From DASUNP01 sp963728545 (GTDB lineage: Bacteria; Acidobacteriota; Blastocatellia; UBA7656), in assembly GCA_963728545.1 (NCBI GenBank), contig CAVSKO010000002.1, forward strand, positions 3,348,001 to 3,412,000: a stretch of 64,000 nucleotides of DNA, given 5' to 3'. A model generated the notes under the pieces. The model was not told where the DNA came from and did not search any database. It worked only from the letters and a program-made list of their open reading frames with translations. Numbering within the stretch: the first letter of the stretch is position 1; each line of letters begins with the position of its first letter. Made by a program: the position numbers and the translations under genes. Below, in pieces: positions 25,154 to 34,287 of the stretch.

Positions 25154-25282
25154 AAAGGATGAAGGATGAAGGATGAGGGATGAGAAAGATTCAGGGTTTC
25201 ATACTCAGCTTCTGGATTTGAAATATGAGATTTGAGATTACAGCTCCTTTTCATCCCTCATCCCTCATCCTTCATCCTTTAG
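25154..25282. repeat. Second AAGGATGAAGGATGA inverted repeat between bsh genes
   Basis: AAAGGATGAAGGATGAAGG words at 25154-25185 face complementary TCATCCCTCATCC words at 25250-25282. It is the same family as 23841-24000, so bshA is bracketed by matching palindromes. Confidence 0.85.
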
Positions 25283-26022
25283 GAGTACATATTCATACGC
25301 CGTGTAAGCAGTTCGACGGGGTCGTGTACGTTGATCGCTTCACGCACGATGAACGCCTCGCCGTGCTCGACCGAGATGAGCGAGCCGTAAAATCTTTGCC
25401 GTGCTTCGAGGCGGCGCAAGAAGCCTTCGGTGCTTATGTTGGTTTCAGGCTCGGTGCTGCTGGGGTCGAAAAGTTGGGAGCGATAACACATTATCAACGC
25501 GTTTTTTTGCTCGGCAAATTCGGTGATGTCTACGACGAAGCTCGGCACGACCGTGCGCGGGAACATGAAATGGGCAACCGTCTGCGGGCGGAATCGCTCC
25601 TGGCCCGTCTCCGCGTCGTACTTAGCCAGCCCCGCCACGTGCGCGGCCTCGCGCACTATCTGGCAGGTGTGCGCGTGATCCGGATGCGGGTCTTCCCAGT
25701 AATGAGTAAAGACTACGCGCGGGCGATACAATCGCAGCTTTCGCACCATGCGCACGCGCGACTCTTCGTTGAGCCATATATGAGCGTCGGGCAATTCAAG
25801 GTTATCGCGCACTGCAAGCCCAAGCTCGCGCGCCGAGGCTTCGGCTTCTTGTGCGCGTATCTCAGCCGAGCCGCGCGTGCCAAGCTCGCCGCGCGCCATA
25901 TCGAGTATGCCGACTTTGTATCCGAGCGACGCGAGCTTCAGCAGAGTCCCGCCGCACACAAGCTCTACATCATCCGGGTGCGCGCCGATTGCCAGCGCGT
26001 CGAGCCTTATATGTTCACTCAT
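25279..26022 (-). CDS. bshB1: Bacillithiol biosynthesis deacetylase BshB1
   Basis: The 247-residue LmbE/PIG-L-fold zinc hydrolase removes the acetyl group from GlcNAc-malate, giving GlcN-malate for cysteine addition by BshC. The Zn ligands are in LAIGAHPDDVELVCGG and PDHAHTCQIV; DMARGELGTRGSAEIR and YWEDPHPDHA are typical of the BshB1 subgroup. The start at 26022 is supported by GAGGGGATT about ten bases upstream. Its partner bshA follows on the same strand. BshC is not in the window. The pair implies that the organism uses bacillithiol as a main low-molecular-weight thiol. Confidence 0.95.
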   Translation of the reverse strand: MSEHIRLDALAIGAHPDDVELVCGGTLLKLASLGYKVGILDMARGELGTRGSAEIRAQEAEASARELGLAVRDNLELPDAHIWLNEESRVRMVRKLRLYRPRVVFTHYWEDPHPDHAHTCQIVREAAHVAGLAKYDAETGQERFRPQTVAHFMFPRTVVPSFVVDITEFAEQKNALIMCYRSQLFDPSSTEPETNISTEGFLRRLEARQRFYGSLISVEHGEAFIVREAINVHDPVELLTRRMNMYS

Positions 26023-26103
26023 CGAATTAATCCCCTCAGGTCCAGGTTACGTGCGCGTTCGCGCAAGAGTCAAGCTGACCACTCAGGTATAACAACGGAT
26101 GAT

Positions 26104-26958
26104 TTAAGCCTGGAGTTTCGTCATCTGCTCGCTTACCTGCCACAGCCTTTCGGCGACAGCCTTGTCATAAGATTCGGGCGACGAACTGACGACCTTCTTG
26201 TCGTCAAAGTATTTGCCCGTAACCTGCGCGACTTCGGGCGAGGCTGCAAGGTAAAGAGAAGTCTCCGCGCCTTTCTTTGGGCTCTTAAAAATCAGTTTGG
26301 CGGCGGCGCTTAAGATGCCGGGGGCGGCGCGAAATATGTTCGTGCCGATTATGCCGGGATGGAGGCAGTTGGCTGTCACGCCGCTGCCTTCGAGACGTCG
26401 CGCGAGTTCGTAGGTGAATAAAATATTGGCGAGCTTTGACTGGCCGTAGGCGCGCATAGTGCTGTAAGAGCGCTCGCCTTGCAAGTCGTTAAAGTCTATC
26501 GTGGCAGATCGGTGAGCGGTCAACGCCACGTTGACTATGCGGGCCGGGGCGCTCTGTTTTATCACGTCCAACAGCAGGTTTGTCAGCAAGAAGTAACCCA
26601 GGTGATTGACCGCAAACGTACTCTCCAGTCCGTCTTCGGTCACCGCGCGGCGCGTAAGCACCAGGCCCGCATTGTTGATCAGCACATCGAGGCGATTATG
26701 TTTTTGTTTGAACTCTTCGGCGAGCTTGCGAATCTGAGCTTGCGACGCGAAGTCGCAAATCATAAGCTCGACCGACCGGTTGCCGCTTTTCGATTTGATT
26801 TCTTCGAGGGCCGCCTGGCCGCGCTCGCGGTCGCGGCAGACCATAACGACGGTCGCGCCCATTCGGGCAAGCCCCTCGGCAGTCTCTTTGCCTATGCCGG
26901 AGTTCGCCCCGGTTACGACGCAGACTTTACCGCTCATGTCTATTTTGTCATTCGCCAT
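26104..26958 (-). CDS. Short-chain dehydrogenase/reductase
   Basis: The SDR enzyme of about 284 residues has the NAD(P)-binding TGANSGIGKETA motif, the NNAGL motif and a catalytic YGQSKLANILF (Tyr, then Lys four residues later). A conserved Ser is expected at about VALTAHRSA, where the residue pattern is ambiguous. Length and sequence resemble the retinol-dehydrogenase/WW-oxidoreductase-like SDR group, which reduces or oxidises hydrophobic ketones or alcohols. I prefer the ATG at 26958 (MANDKIDMSGK), with AAGGTGAT about 12 bases upstream; a GTG at 26973 would add five residues. It is divergent from the hydrolase gene and likely monocistronic. Confidence 0.9.
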   Translation of the reverse strand: MANDKIDMSGKVCVVTGANSGIGKETAEGLARMGATVVMVCRDRERGQAALEEIKSKSGNRSVELMICDFASQAQIRKLAEEFKQKHNRLDVLINNAGLVLTRRAVTEDGLESTFAVNHLGYFLLTNLLLDVIKQSAPARIVNVALTAHRSATIDFNDLQGERSYSTMRAYGQSKLANILFTYELARRLEGSGVTANCLHPGIIGTNIFRAAPGILSAAAKLIFKSPKKGAETSLYLAASPEVAQVTGKYFDDKKVVSSSPESYDKAVAERLWQVSEQMTKLQA

Positions 26959-27074
26959 AGTGTTGCCGATCACCTTTTCTGCTGCGGGATGATAGAATAG
27001 AACTAAACGTTATGCAATAAGCTGCACCATAACGGTCTGAAGCCAAAATTCTATTTGAAGGAGATCGAGTCAAA

Positions 27075-27932
27075 ATGAGAAAAGCCTTAATCGTTGTCGC
27101 TGTCCTGTTGTCAGCTTCGGTTGCCGCCTACGCGCAAGATTCGCATGTTGCTCACCACGCCGAGCACAATTCAGTTTCCGCGCCCGCTCAAGATTGGGCA
27201 AAGCAGAAGGTGGAGAAATCGCCGCGCCACCAGGAATGGGTACAGGTGAAGAGCGCCGCGCGCACCGTCAAATCTTTTCTGGTCTTTCCGGAGGTCAAAA
27301 ATAAAGCGGTAGCCGTAGTAGTCATACACGAGAATCGAGGATTGACCGATTGGGTGCGCAGCGTCGCCGATCAACTGGCCGAAGCCGGTTATATAGCTAT
27401 CGCTCCTGATATGCTTTCAGGCATGGCTCCGAACGGAGGCGGCACGAGCGATTTTCCAGATGCTACGGCCATCGGCCAGGCATTTTCCAAGCTCACGCCT
27501 GAACAGATAACAGCCGATCTGAACGCGGTAGCCGATCACGTGTCGAAGCTGCCTGCGGCCAACGGCAAAGTTGCAGTAGCGGGATTCTGCTGGGGAGGCG
27601 GGCAAACATTTCGCTTTGCTACAAACCGGCCAGATCTGAAAGCGGCATTTGTTTTTTACGGCACGGGGCCGGACAACAAAGAGGCGATTGCGAAGATCAA
27701 GGCCCCTGTGTATGGCTTCTATGGCGGTAATGATGCGCGCGTGAATGCGACCATTCCGAAGTCTACCGAATTGATGAAAGAGGCCGGCAAGAAGTACGAC
27801 CCGGTGACTTATGAAGGCGCGGGGCACGGCTTTATGCGCGCGGGCGAAGACCCTGCGAACACGAACGAAGCAAACAAGAAAGCGCGCGACGAAGCCTGGG
27901 TCAGATGGAAAGAGATACTGAAGAAGCTCTAA
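27075..27932 (+). CDS. Secreted dienelactone hydrolase family protein
   Basis: The 285-residue alpha/beta hydrolase has a signal peptide (MRKALIVVAVLLSASVAAYAQ) and the DLH triad: Cys nucleophile in VAGFCWGGGQTF, Asp in GFYGGNDARVN, and His in YEGAGHGFMR. Related enzymes hydrolyse dienelactones or other small esters. Export would place it in the periplasm, where the substrate is unknown. The ribosome site AAGGAGATCGAG repeats the one upstream of the TPR gene at 6602. Its stop lies 22 bases before the WD40-GTPase gene. Confidence 0.92.
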   Translation: MRKALIVVAVLLSASVAAYAQDSHVAHHAEHNSVSAPAQDWAKQKVEKSPRHQEWVQVKSAARTVKSFLVFPEVKNKAVAVVVIHENRGLTDWVRSVADQLAEAGYIAIAPDMLSGMAPNGGGTSDFPDATAIGQAFSKLTPEQITADLNAVADHVSKLPAANGKVAVAGFCWGGGQTFRFATNRPDLKAAFVFYGTGPDNKEAIAKIKAPVYGFYGGNDARVNATIPKSTELMKEAGKKYDPVTYEGAGHGFMRAGEDPANTNEANKKARDEAWVRWKEILKKL

Positions 27933-27954
27933 CGCGGAAGGATCGGATAAGCCC

Positions 27955-30900
27955 ATGCCGAAGAAGAAACGAGGTAATACGCAAGCCAGGCAAACCGGCA
28001 AGAAGCAAGAGCAGGAACTGCCGCCGGGCGTCAAACTGCTCCGCACCCTCGAAGGGCACAAACTCTCCGTCTTTGGCATAGCATTTAACCCATCAGGCCG
28101 GACGCTAGCCAGCGGAAGTTTTGACGGTACGGTGAAGTTGTGGGAGGCAGCCAGCGGCAAGTTGCTCCGCTCACTAGAAGAACACATTGATTATGTTCGA
28201 GGTATAGTGTTCGACCCGACAGGCCGGACGCTGGCCAGCGGGAGCGATGATGGTACGGTGAAGCTGTGGAAGGTGGCAACCGGCAAGCTACTCCACACAT
28301 TCCAAGGCCACGGTGACGCTATCTGGAGCGTAGCGTTTGACCCGACAGGCCGGATGTTGGCCAGCGGGTTTGCGGACGGTGTGGTGAATATATGGGAAGT
28401 GGCAAGCGGCGAGTTACTCCTCACCCCCGAACCGCATAAATACGGTGTCAATAGCGTAGCGTTCGACCCGACAGGCCGGACGCTGGCCAGCGGGAGTGAT
28501 GATGGTACGGTGAAGATATGGGAGGCAACCAGCGGCAAGCTGCTTCGCACCCTTGAAGTGCATAAAGGCGATGTCAATAGCGTAGCGTTTGACCCGACAG
28601 GCCGGACGCTGGCCAGCGGGAGTGATGATGGTACGGTGAAGCTGTGGAAGGTGGCAACCGGCAAGCTGCTCCGCACCCTTGAAGCGCATACTAAAAGTGT
28701 AAATGCTGTCGCCTTCTCTTTAGACGGGCGACTTCTGGCCTCCAAGAGTAATGATGAAACCCTTTTCCTATGGAGTTGCGAGACATGGGAGACGGTCGCT
28801 GTCATCTCAGAACCTTCCCATCCAACTTGGTGGGTTCCGGGACTCGCGTTTCATCCTACATTGCCGTTGCTGGCTACTGTTGGTTCAAAGCCAAACGCAA
28901 CAGAGAACGAGTTATCCAGGCTGATTCACTTGTGGGAACTGGACTTGGATGTGCTGCTAGGCAAGACGGCGGACGCTAGGCCCTCGGTTAAGGCTGTGCA
29001 TCACACAACGGCCAAGATCGTGTTGGTGGGCGATTCGGGCGTGGGCAAGACTGGACTGAGTTGGCGGCTGGCATATGGCGAATTCAAGGAACATGCTTCC
29101 ACGCACGGGCAGCAGTTCTGGGTTCTCCATCAACTCAGCGCTCGTCGTGCCGACGGCACCGAATGCGAAGCGATTCTATGGGACCTAGCTGGCCAGCCCG
29201 ACTATCGCTTGACTCATGCGCTGCAACTCGATGATGCAGACTTGGCGCTTCTCGTCTTCGACCCCACCGACAGCCGCGACCCGCTACACGGTGTCGAATT
29301 CTGGTTGAAGCAACTCAAATCTGGACGACCGGAATCAAGTAGCAAGCAGGATCGTTGCCCTACAATTCTGGTCGGCGCCCGCGCTGATCGGGGCGAAGCA
29401 CGATTGACGCGGGAAGAACTCGATGACTTCTGCCTTCAGCGCGGCATCAGCGGCAGCTATCTCGCGACCAGCGCTAAAGAAAATATTGGCTTGGCCGATT
29501 TGCTGCAACGAATGAAAGATCAAATCCTCTGGGACCAGAAGACCACCATAGTCACGACAATCACTTTCAAACGCATCAAGGATTACGTACTAAGGCTAAA
29601 AGAGAATCGCCGCCAGAAGAAGCTCATCGTCAATCCGCAAGACTTGCGCAAGCGGTTAGAGAAAATCGAAAAATCCTGGAAGTTCTCAGACGCCGAGATG
29701 ATGACCGCCGTGAAGCACCTGGCCAACTACGGATACGTGCGTGTGCTGCGAACCTCTAAGGGTGAAGAGCGGATACTGCTCGCGCCGGAATTACTAAACA
29801 ACCTCGCAGCGTCATTCGTCCTTGAAGCGCGGCGCAATCCGAAAGGCTTAGGCTCGCTCGAAGAGAAACAACTGCTTGCGGGCGAGTATCAGTTCCGCGA
29901 GTTGGAAAAACTTTCCGAAGAAGAGCGGAATATACTTCTGGACTCGGCGGCGCTTCTGTTTCTCGAACACACTGTTTGCTTTCGCGAAACCGATCCACTG
30001 AGCGCGAAGTCGTATCTGATCTTCCCGGAATTGATAAACCTTAAAAAGCCTGTACTGGATGACGAGCAACAGATGGAAGACGGCTTGGCATACACGGTGA
30101 GCGGCGCAATCGAGAACGTGTATGCGTCGCTTGTGGTATTGCTCGGTTACACGCAGACGTTCACGCGCACGGACCAGTGGCGCAGTCAGGCTCGCTACGA
30201 GGTGGGCGACGGCTTGATATGCGGTTTCCGACAGGACAGCGGGCACGAAGGCGAAATTGACCTTGTGTTGTATTTCGGCAAGAACGTGGGCAAGCCTGTG
30301 CGAACGTTGTTCCAGGGTTTGTTTGAGAATTTCCTGGCCAGTCGCAACCTGAGCGTCTTTCGTTACGAGCCGGTCATTTGCTCCAACGGTCACGCGCTCA
30401 ACCGTGCGGTTGTGCGCGAGCAACTTCGTAAAGGCAACACATCCACCTTTTGCTCAGATTGCGGGGAGAAGCTCATTCTGCCGAAAGCCGACGAGCCAAT
30501 ACAGTTGACGCAAACAGTGCAGCGCAAGGTGGATAAGGAGAAATGGATAGCCGCTTGCAGGTCGCGCTTCGAGCGGATTATCTTCCAGGTCTTGTCATAC
30601 GTCGAAGACCAGAAACTGCCAAAGCCAGAGTGCTTCATCAGCTACGCCTGGGGCGACAAAGATCAAGAACGCTGGGTAGAGCGCAATCTGGCCACCGACC
30701 TACAAAAGGCTGGTATCAACGTCTTGCTGGACAAGTGGGAGAACGCGCGTATCGGTGCTAACGTGATGCGCTTCATTGAGAGAATCGAACAATGTGACAA
30801 AATCATCGTCGTAGGTACGCCTTCCTACCGGGAAAAGTATGCGAATAAGAAAACAGGCATAGGCTTTGTTGTTGCAACGGAGGGGGACTTGATGGCTCCG

Positions 30901-31134
30901 CGTATGCTTGGTACGGAAGCAGATAGGGAATCCGTCTTGCCTGTGCTTCTCGCGGGGGATGTCAAGCAGTCTCTTCCGCTCTGGTTGCAAGGCCGCGTTT
31001 ATGCCGATTTTCGGAATGAGCGTGCTTACTTCACTAAGGCGTTCGATTTGATTCTTAGCCTGTACGGAATCTCTCATGGCAATCGCGCTGTGGCTGACCT
31101 GCGCGAGTCGCTCGCTGAACGCGAGATGCGGTAA
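27955..31134 (+). CDS. WD40-Ras-like GTPase-COR-like-zinc ribbon-TIR/SEFIR protein
   Basis: The 1059-residue protein has an N-terminal seven-repeat WD40 propeller (about residues 25-325; units such as FDPTGRTLASGSDDGTVKLW). A Ras/Roc-like GTPase follows with G1 LVGDSGVGKTG, G3 WDLAGQPDY and G5 TSAKENIG, then a COR-like winged-helix region (about 520-780) and a probable zinc ribbon (CSNGH, later CSDC). A C-terminal TIR/SEFIR domain starts at ECFISYAWGD and continues with LDKWENARIG and IVVGTPSYREKY. By analogy with ROCO and STAND proteins, the propeller may sense a ligand, the GTPase may switch, and the TIR-like end may recruit or act as effector; this is inference. Several WD40 units are nearly identical at DNA level. 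No membrane segment is seen. Confidence 0.9.
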   Translation: MPKKKRGNTQARQTGKKQEQELPPGVKLLRTLEGHKLSVFGIAFNPSGRTLASGSFDGTVKLWEAASGKLLRSLEEHIDYVRGIVFDPTGRTLASGSDDGTVKLWKVATGKLLHTFQGHGDAIWSVAFDPTGRMLASGFADGVVNIWEVASGELLLTPEPHKYGVNSVAFDPTGRTLASGSDDGTVKIWEATSGKLLRTLEVHKGDVNSVAFDPTGRTLASGSDDGTVKLWKVATGKLLRTLEAHTKSVNAVAFSLDGRLLASKSNDETLFLWSCETWETVAVISEPSHPTWWVPGLAFHPTLPLLATVGSKPNATENELSRLIHLWELDLDVLLGKTADARPSVKAVHHTTAKIVLVGDSGVGKTGLSWRLAYGEFKEHASTHGQQFWVLHQLSARRADGTECEAILWDLAGQPDYRLTHALQLDDADLALLVFDPTDSRDPLHGVEFWLKQLKSGRPESSSKQDRCPTILVGARADRGEARLTREELDDFCLQRGISGSYLATSAKENIGLADLLQRMKDQILWDQKTTIVTTITFKRIKDYVLRLKENRRQKKLIVNPQDLRKRLEKIEKSWKFSDAEMMTAVKHLANYGYVRVLRTSKGEERILLAPELLNNLAASFVLEARRNPKGLGSLEEKQLLAGEYQFRELEKLSEEERNILLDSAALLFLEHTVCFRETDPLSAKSYLIFPELINLKKPVLDDEQQMEDGLAYTVSGAIENVYASLVVLLGYTQTFTRTDQWRSQARYEVGDGLICGFRQDSGHEGEIDLVLYFGKNVGKPVRTLFQGLFENFLASRNLSVFRYEPVICSNGHALNRAVVREQLRKGNTSTFCSDCGEKLILPKADEPIQLTQTVQRKVDKEKWIAACRSRFERIIFQVLSYVEDQKLPKPECFISYAWGDKDQERWVERNLATDLQKAGINVLLDKWENARIGANVMRFIERIEQCDKIIVVGTPSYREKYANKKTGIGFVVATEGDLMAPRMLGTEADRESVLPVLLAGDVKQSLPLWLQGRVYADFRNERAYFTKAFDLILSLYGISHGNRAVADLRESLAEREMR

Positions 31135-31143
31135 CGCGAAGTT

Positions 31144-33090
31144 TCAGGCTTCGGGAAAGTTCTTGAATCGCTCGACGACGCTCGAATCAGGCTCTACGTC
31201 GGCTTCAAACCCGAATACCTTTGAATAAAAATAAAGCTCGCCGTCTAATGACTTCTTGATGTTCTCCGCTTTGCGAAAGCCGTGCTGCTCACCTTCAAAC
31301 GGGACATAAGCTACCGGAATCCCCTTTGCTCTCACCGCCTCGTACATCATCTCGGACTGGTTCGGCGGAACGACTTTGTCTTCTAATCCTTGAAACAGAA
31401 TTATCGGGCACGACAATCGTTCGGTGAAATGAATCGGTGAGCGAGCTTTGTATAAATCCTGGCGCGCAGGGTAAGGCCCGATCAGGCTTGTGTTATATCG
31501 CGACTCGAATTTGTGGCAGTCCTGCTCCAACGCTTCGAGATCGCTGATCCCATAATAACTCGCGCCCGCTTTGAACTCGTCGCGGAACGTGAGCGCCGCG
31601 AGCGTAGTGTAGCCGCCCGCGCTGCCGCCGCGAATCATCAACCGGTCGCCGTCTGCAAGCCCGCGCTCGACAAGGTATCGCGCCCCGTTTACGCAATCGT
31701 CTACATCAACCACACCCCACTGGCCGTTGAGCCGCTCGCGATATGCGCGGCCATAGCCAGTGCTGCCGCCATAATTCACGTCAAGCACCGCGATGCCGTG
31801 ACTCGTCCAGTACTGTATGCTCAGCTTAAGCGTAGTCGAGGCGGCGCTCGTCGGGCCGCCGTGGCTCATCACCAGTAGCGGCGGTCGCTCGGCTTCAGGC
31901 GCTTCGTAATCGCGATTTTTTGGCGCGTAGAAAAAGCCGTGCGCCGTCAATCCATTCTCGGTCGGAAACTCTATGGGACGCGCGGCAGACAAATAACCCT
32001 CGTCGATCTGTATATCGGTCGAGCGGCGCAGCACCTCAAGCCTGTTTGTAGCAAGGTCAAGCAGAATCACAGCAAGCGGCTCTGTGGGCGACCCGCCGCA
32101 AAACAAGACCTTCCCTTCCCCGGCTCGCATGTTATTTATCTCTGTGTACGGAGTCTCGATTCGCTCAAGCTCACGACTTTCTGTATCGAGGCTCGCCAGC
32201 TGCCATGTTCCCTGTTCGTTGAACGCGCAGATGATTCGCGAAGCCGATTCGAAGGCGTAAGTTAACATACGAAAGCCCCACTGGGGCACGCCGAACTCGG
32301 CTTTCATTTCGTAAAGAAGCTCTGCCCGTCTTTCTTTCCAGCGATAAAGATTCCACCACCCCGTACGGTCTGAGACAAAGTGCAGTACGCCGTCCGGCGA
32401 CCACTCCGGCTGAAAGATGGATTCGCTCTCTCCGCCCGCGACAAGCTCCGGCGCGCCGAGCGAGCCGTCCTCATTCAAGCTTGCGACCCACAACTCGGTC
32501 CCGTCCCACGGCATATTGGGATGGTTCCACGTAAGCCAGGACAGACGCTTGCCGTCAGGGCTCAACCGTGGCGTTGAATAAAAATCATTGCCTGAGACTA
32601 TCGTGTCGCTCTGGCCGGACGCCAGATTGATCGCGACAAGCGTGTTTATCGCGTCACGAGTGCCTTCGGTGTGATCTTCGCGCACCGCGATAATTCTATT
32701 TCTGGCGCGGTCGATCACGCCGTCGGCATAGTAAAGTTTTTCGCCCGATGTGAGCGGTTCGGGCGCGCGGCCTTCGACCTGACGGTACAAACGCTGGTCT
32801 GCGAAGTTTGAAAAATAGATAGTCCCTTCAGAGACAAAGTAAGAGCCGCCGCCGTATTCGTGGACTCGCGTGCGAGCGTTGAACGGGGGCGGCGTTATGT
32901 CGGACGTGTTCCCATCCTTCGTGCGGCGCACGATCACGTTGCGCCCGCCTTCCGAAGGGCGGCCCTCAATCCAATAAATATCTTCGCCGCCAAACGCGAG
33001 TTCGCCCAGGCCAACCGCGCCCGACACTATCAGGTCGGATGTGATAGGCGATTTCCACGAACCATAAGGAGCGATCTTCTTTTCACTCAT
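31144..33090 (-). CDS. S9 family prolyl oligopeptidase-type peptidase
   Basis: The 648-residue protein has an N-terminal beta-propeller region with SPDGKRLSW and WSPDGVLHF blades, then a peptidase domain. The catalytic Ser is in RGGSAGGYTTLAAL, the Asp in GLEDKVVPPNQ and the His in FEGEQHGFRK. These enzymes cleave short peptides after proline or related residues. No signal peptide is visible, so it is probably cytosolic. It follows the YdjC gene by 21 bases on the same strand and is likely co-transcribed. The start is the ATG at 33090, with AAAGAGC upstream. Confidence 0.92.
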   Translation of the reverse strand: MSEKKIAPYGSWKSPITSDLIVSGAVGLGELAFGGEDIYWIEGRPSEGGRNVIVRRTKDGNTSDITPPPFNARTRVHEYGGGSYFVSEGTIYFSNFADQRLYRQVEGRAPEPLTSGEKLYYADGVIDRARNRIIAVREDHTEGTRDAINTLVAINLASGQSDTIVSGNDFYSTPRLSPDGKRLSWLTWNHPNMPWDGTELWVASLNEDGSLGAPELVAGGESESIFQPEWSPDGVLHFVSDRTGWWNLYRWKERRAELLYEMKAEFGVPQWGFRMLTYAFESASRIICAFNEQGTWQLASLDTESRELERIETPYTEINNMRAGEGKVLFCGGSPTEPLAVILLDLATNRLEVLRRSTDIQIDEGYLSAARPIEFPTENGLTAHGFFYAPKNRDYEAPEAERPPLLVMSHGGPTSAASTTLKLSIQYWTSHGIAVLDVNYGGSTGYGRAYRERLNGQWGVVDVDDCVNGARYLVERGLADGDRLMIRGGSAGGYTTLAALTFRDEFKAGASYYGISDLEALEQDCHKFESRYNTSLIGPYPARQDLYKARSPIHFTERLSCPIILFQGLEDKVVPPNQSEMMYEAVRAKGIPVAYVPFEGEQHGFRKAENIKKSLDGELYFYSKVFGFEADVEPDSSVVERFKNFPEA

Positions 33091-33111
33091 ATTATTGCTC
33101 TTTGTGACGGA

Positions 33112-34080
33112 CTACTTGTTTTTAGTCTCTTCTCGCTTTTCGGCGCGCGCTTTGCGCTGCAAGTCACGCAGGGCGCGATAGCCGATTAACTTTACGTTTT
33201 GAGATTCGAGAATCTGTCGAATCTCCAGGTCGCTCGTGAACAGCTCGTGCTCTGCGACTCGATCAAACCACGAAGCCGTGATGTGCTTGATCTCGTCACC
33301 CGCCAGCGCCGCGTGAATATAAAGCTCTGTCACGCCTGGCTTCAAATCTTGCAACATGCGCTTCCAGTAAGCTTTTATTGGCTCGCCCGCTTTTCGCCCG
33401 CCGTGAATCAGGTAATCAGGATAGATGATGCCGTCCGAGTCAAGCTGCCCGCGCTGGTGGCCTCCGCCGCCTGCCGCCAGCACATCTTGCGATCCCATTC
33501 TAAGCGGCAGATCGAACTCTTTCGCCAACCGGCGATAGACCTGAAAATATTTATCATCGTATTGAAGCGTCCCCATGTGCGAATCCAGGTGCGTGACATC
33601 TATTCCTGCGGCTAGCGCCTTTTGAATCTGCGCGCGGGCTTCCGTGTAAGCCTGCTCGGGCGACGAGTTTTTGTAGACGCTAAAGATGTCAGGCCAGAGA
33701 TAGCCTTGCGGATCGACGAGGCCCGGCACTTCGTTGCGGCCGGCGACCGGCCCCCACTTATAATTTTTCCATTCGCTCGTGTGCGCCAGATGCAGACCGA
33801 AATCGGATTGCGGGCGGGCTTTCGCATACGCCGCTATTTCAGGGAACCACGGACACGGAACCATGATCGTAGCCGAAGTCGCCAGCCCGTTTTCAAGCGA
33901 GTCTATCGCCGCGGCGTTTGCCGCGTGGCTCCCGCCTACGTCGTCTACGTTGACGATCAGCAAACGGTCGGTCGCTTTGAAACCCAAACGCTCGGCAAGC
34001 GGCGGCTGCTTCGCATTCGTCTGCGCCGCAATCAGCGTCGGAAAGAGCAGTAGCATCGTTGCTGCAAAAACAATTTTCAT
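33112..34080 (-). CDS. Secreted YdjC/ChbG-family carbohydrate deacetylase
   Basis: The 322-residue protein has a signal peptide (MKIVFAATMLLLFPTLIAAQ) and a YdjC-fold core with LLIVNVDDVGGSHAAN (metal-binding Asp), GLHLAHTSEW and THLDSHMGTL (His ligands). Related enzymes remove acetyl groups from chito-oligosaccharides or similar sugars; the C-terminal DLEIRQILESQNVKLIGYR is typical. Export suggests action on periplasmic or envelope glycans. AGAGGAGTTACT precedes the ATG. It leads a two-gene unit with the S9 peptidase. Confidence 0.9.
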   Translation of the reverse strand: MKIVFAATMLLLFPTLIAAQTNAKQPPLAERLGFKATDRLLIVNVDDVGGSHAANAAAIDSLENGLATSATIMVPCPWFPEIAAYAKARPQSDFGLHLAHTSEWKNYKWGPVAGRNEVPGLVDPQGYLWPDIFSVYKNSSPEQAYTEARAQIQKALAAGIDVTHLDSHMGTLQYDDKYFQVYRRLAKEFDLPLRMGSQDVLAAGGGGHQRGQLDSDGIIYPDYLIHGGRKAGEPIKAYWKRMLQDLKPGVTELYIHAALAGDEIKHITASWFDRVAEHELFTSDLEIRQILESQNVKLIGYRALRDLQRKARAEKREETKNK

Positions 34081-34121
34081 AGTAACTCCTCTGCCTTCTC
34101 GGCGGAATCTAGAAAAGCAGT

Positions 34122-34220
34122 AGCCGTTGTTTTATACGCATATGGCGCATTATGCGCTTCGCGCAGCGCGATCGCAAAGAACCGCAAAGACCGCAAATCT
34201 TTTTTGCGCACTTTGCGTTA
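34122..34220. repeat. GCAAAG palindromic repeat upstream of the YdjC gene
   Basis: CGCATATGGCGCATTATGCG-type palindromes are followed by GCAAAGAACCGCAAAGACCG and the complementary TTTGCGCACTTTGCG. The element is similar to those at 4541-4675 and 7529-7612. Confidence 0.65.
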
Positions 34221-34221
34221 A

Positions 34222-34259
34222 TCCAAAAACAAAAGCCGCCGGACGAGACTCCGGCGGCT
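34222..34259 (-). terminator. Rho-independent terminator of the Tes-like gene
   Basis: On the minus strand AGCCGCCGGA pairs with TCCGGCGGCT around a 6-base loop and is followed by TTTTGTTTTTGG. It lies about 30 bases past the stop at 34288 and fits a classical terminator. Confidence 0.85.
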
Positions 34260-34287
34260 CTATTTGATCGTAAGCTACGCGCGCACG

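Noticed and set aside
25225..26313. 362-codon plus-strand frame opposite bshB1
   Set aside because: Antisense to an unambiguous BshB1; it begins in the inverted repeat.
28110..28740. Regular 126-base direct repeats considered as a CRISPR array
   Set aside because: They encode WD40 units in frame; there are no variable spacers of CRISPR size.
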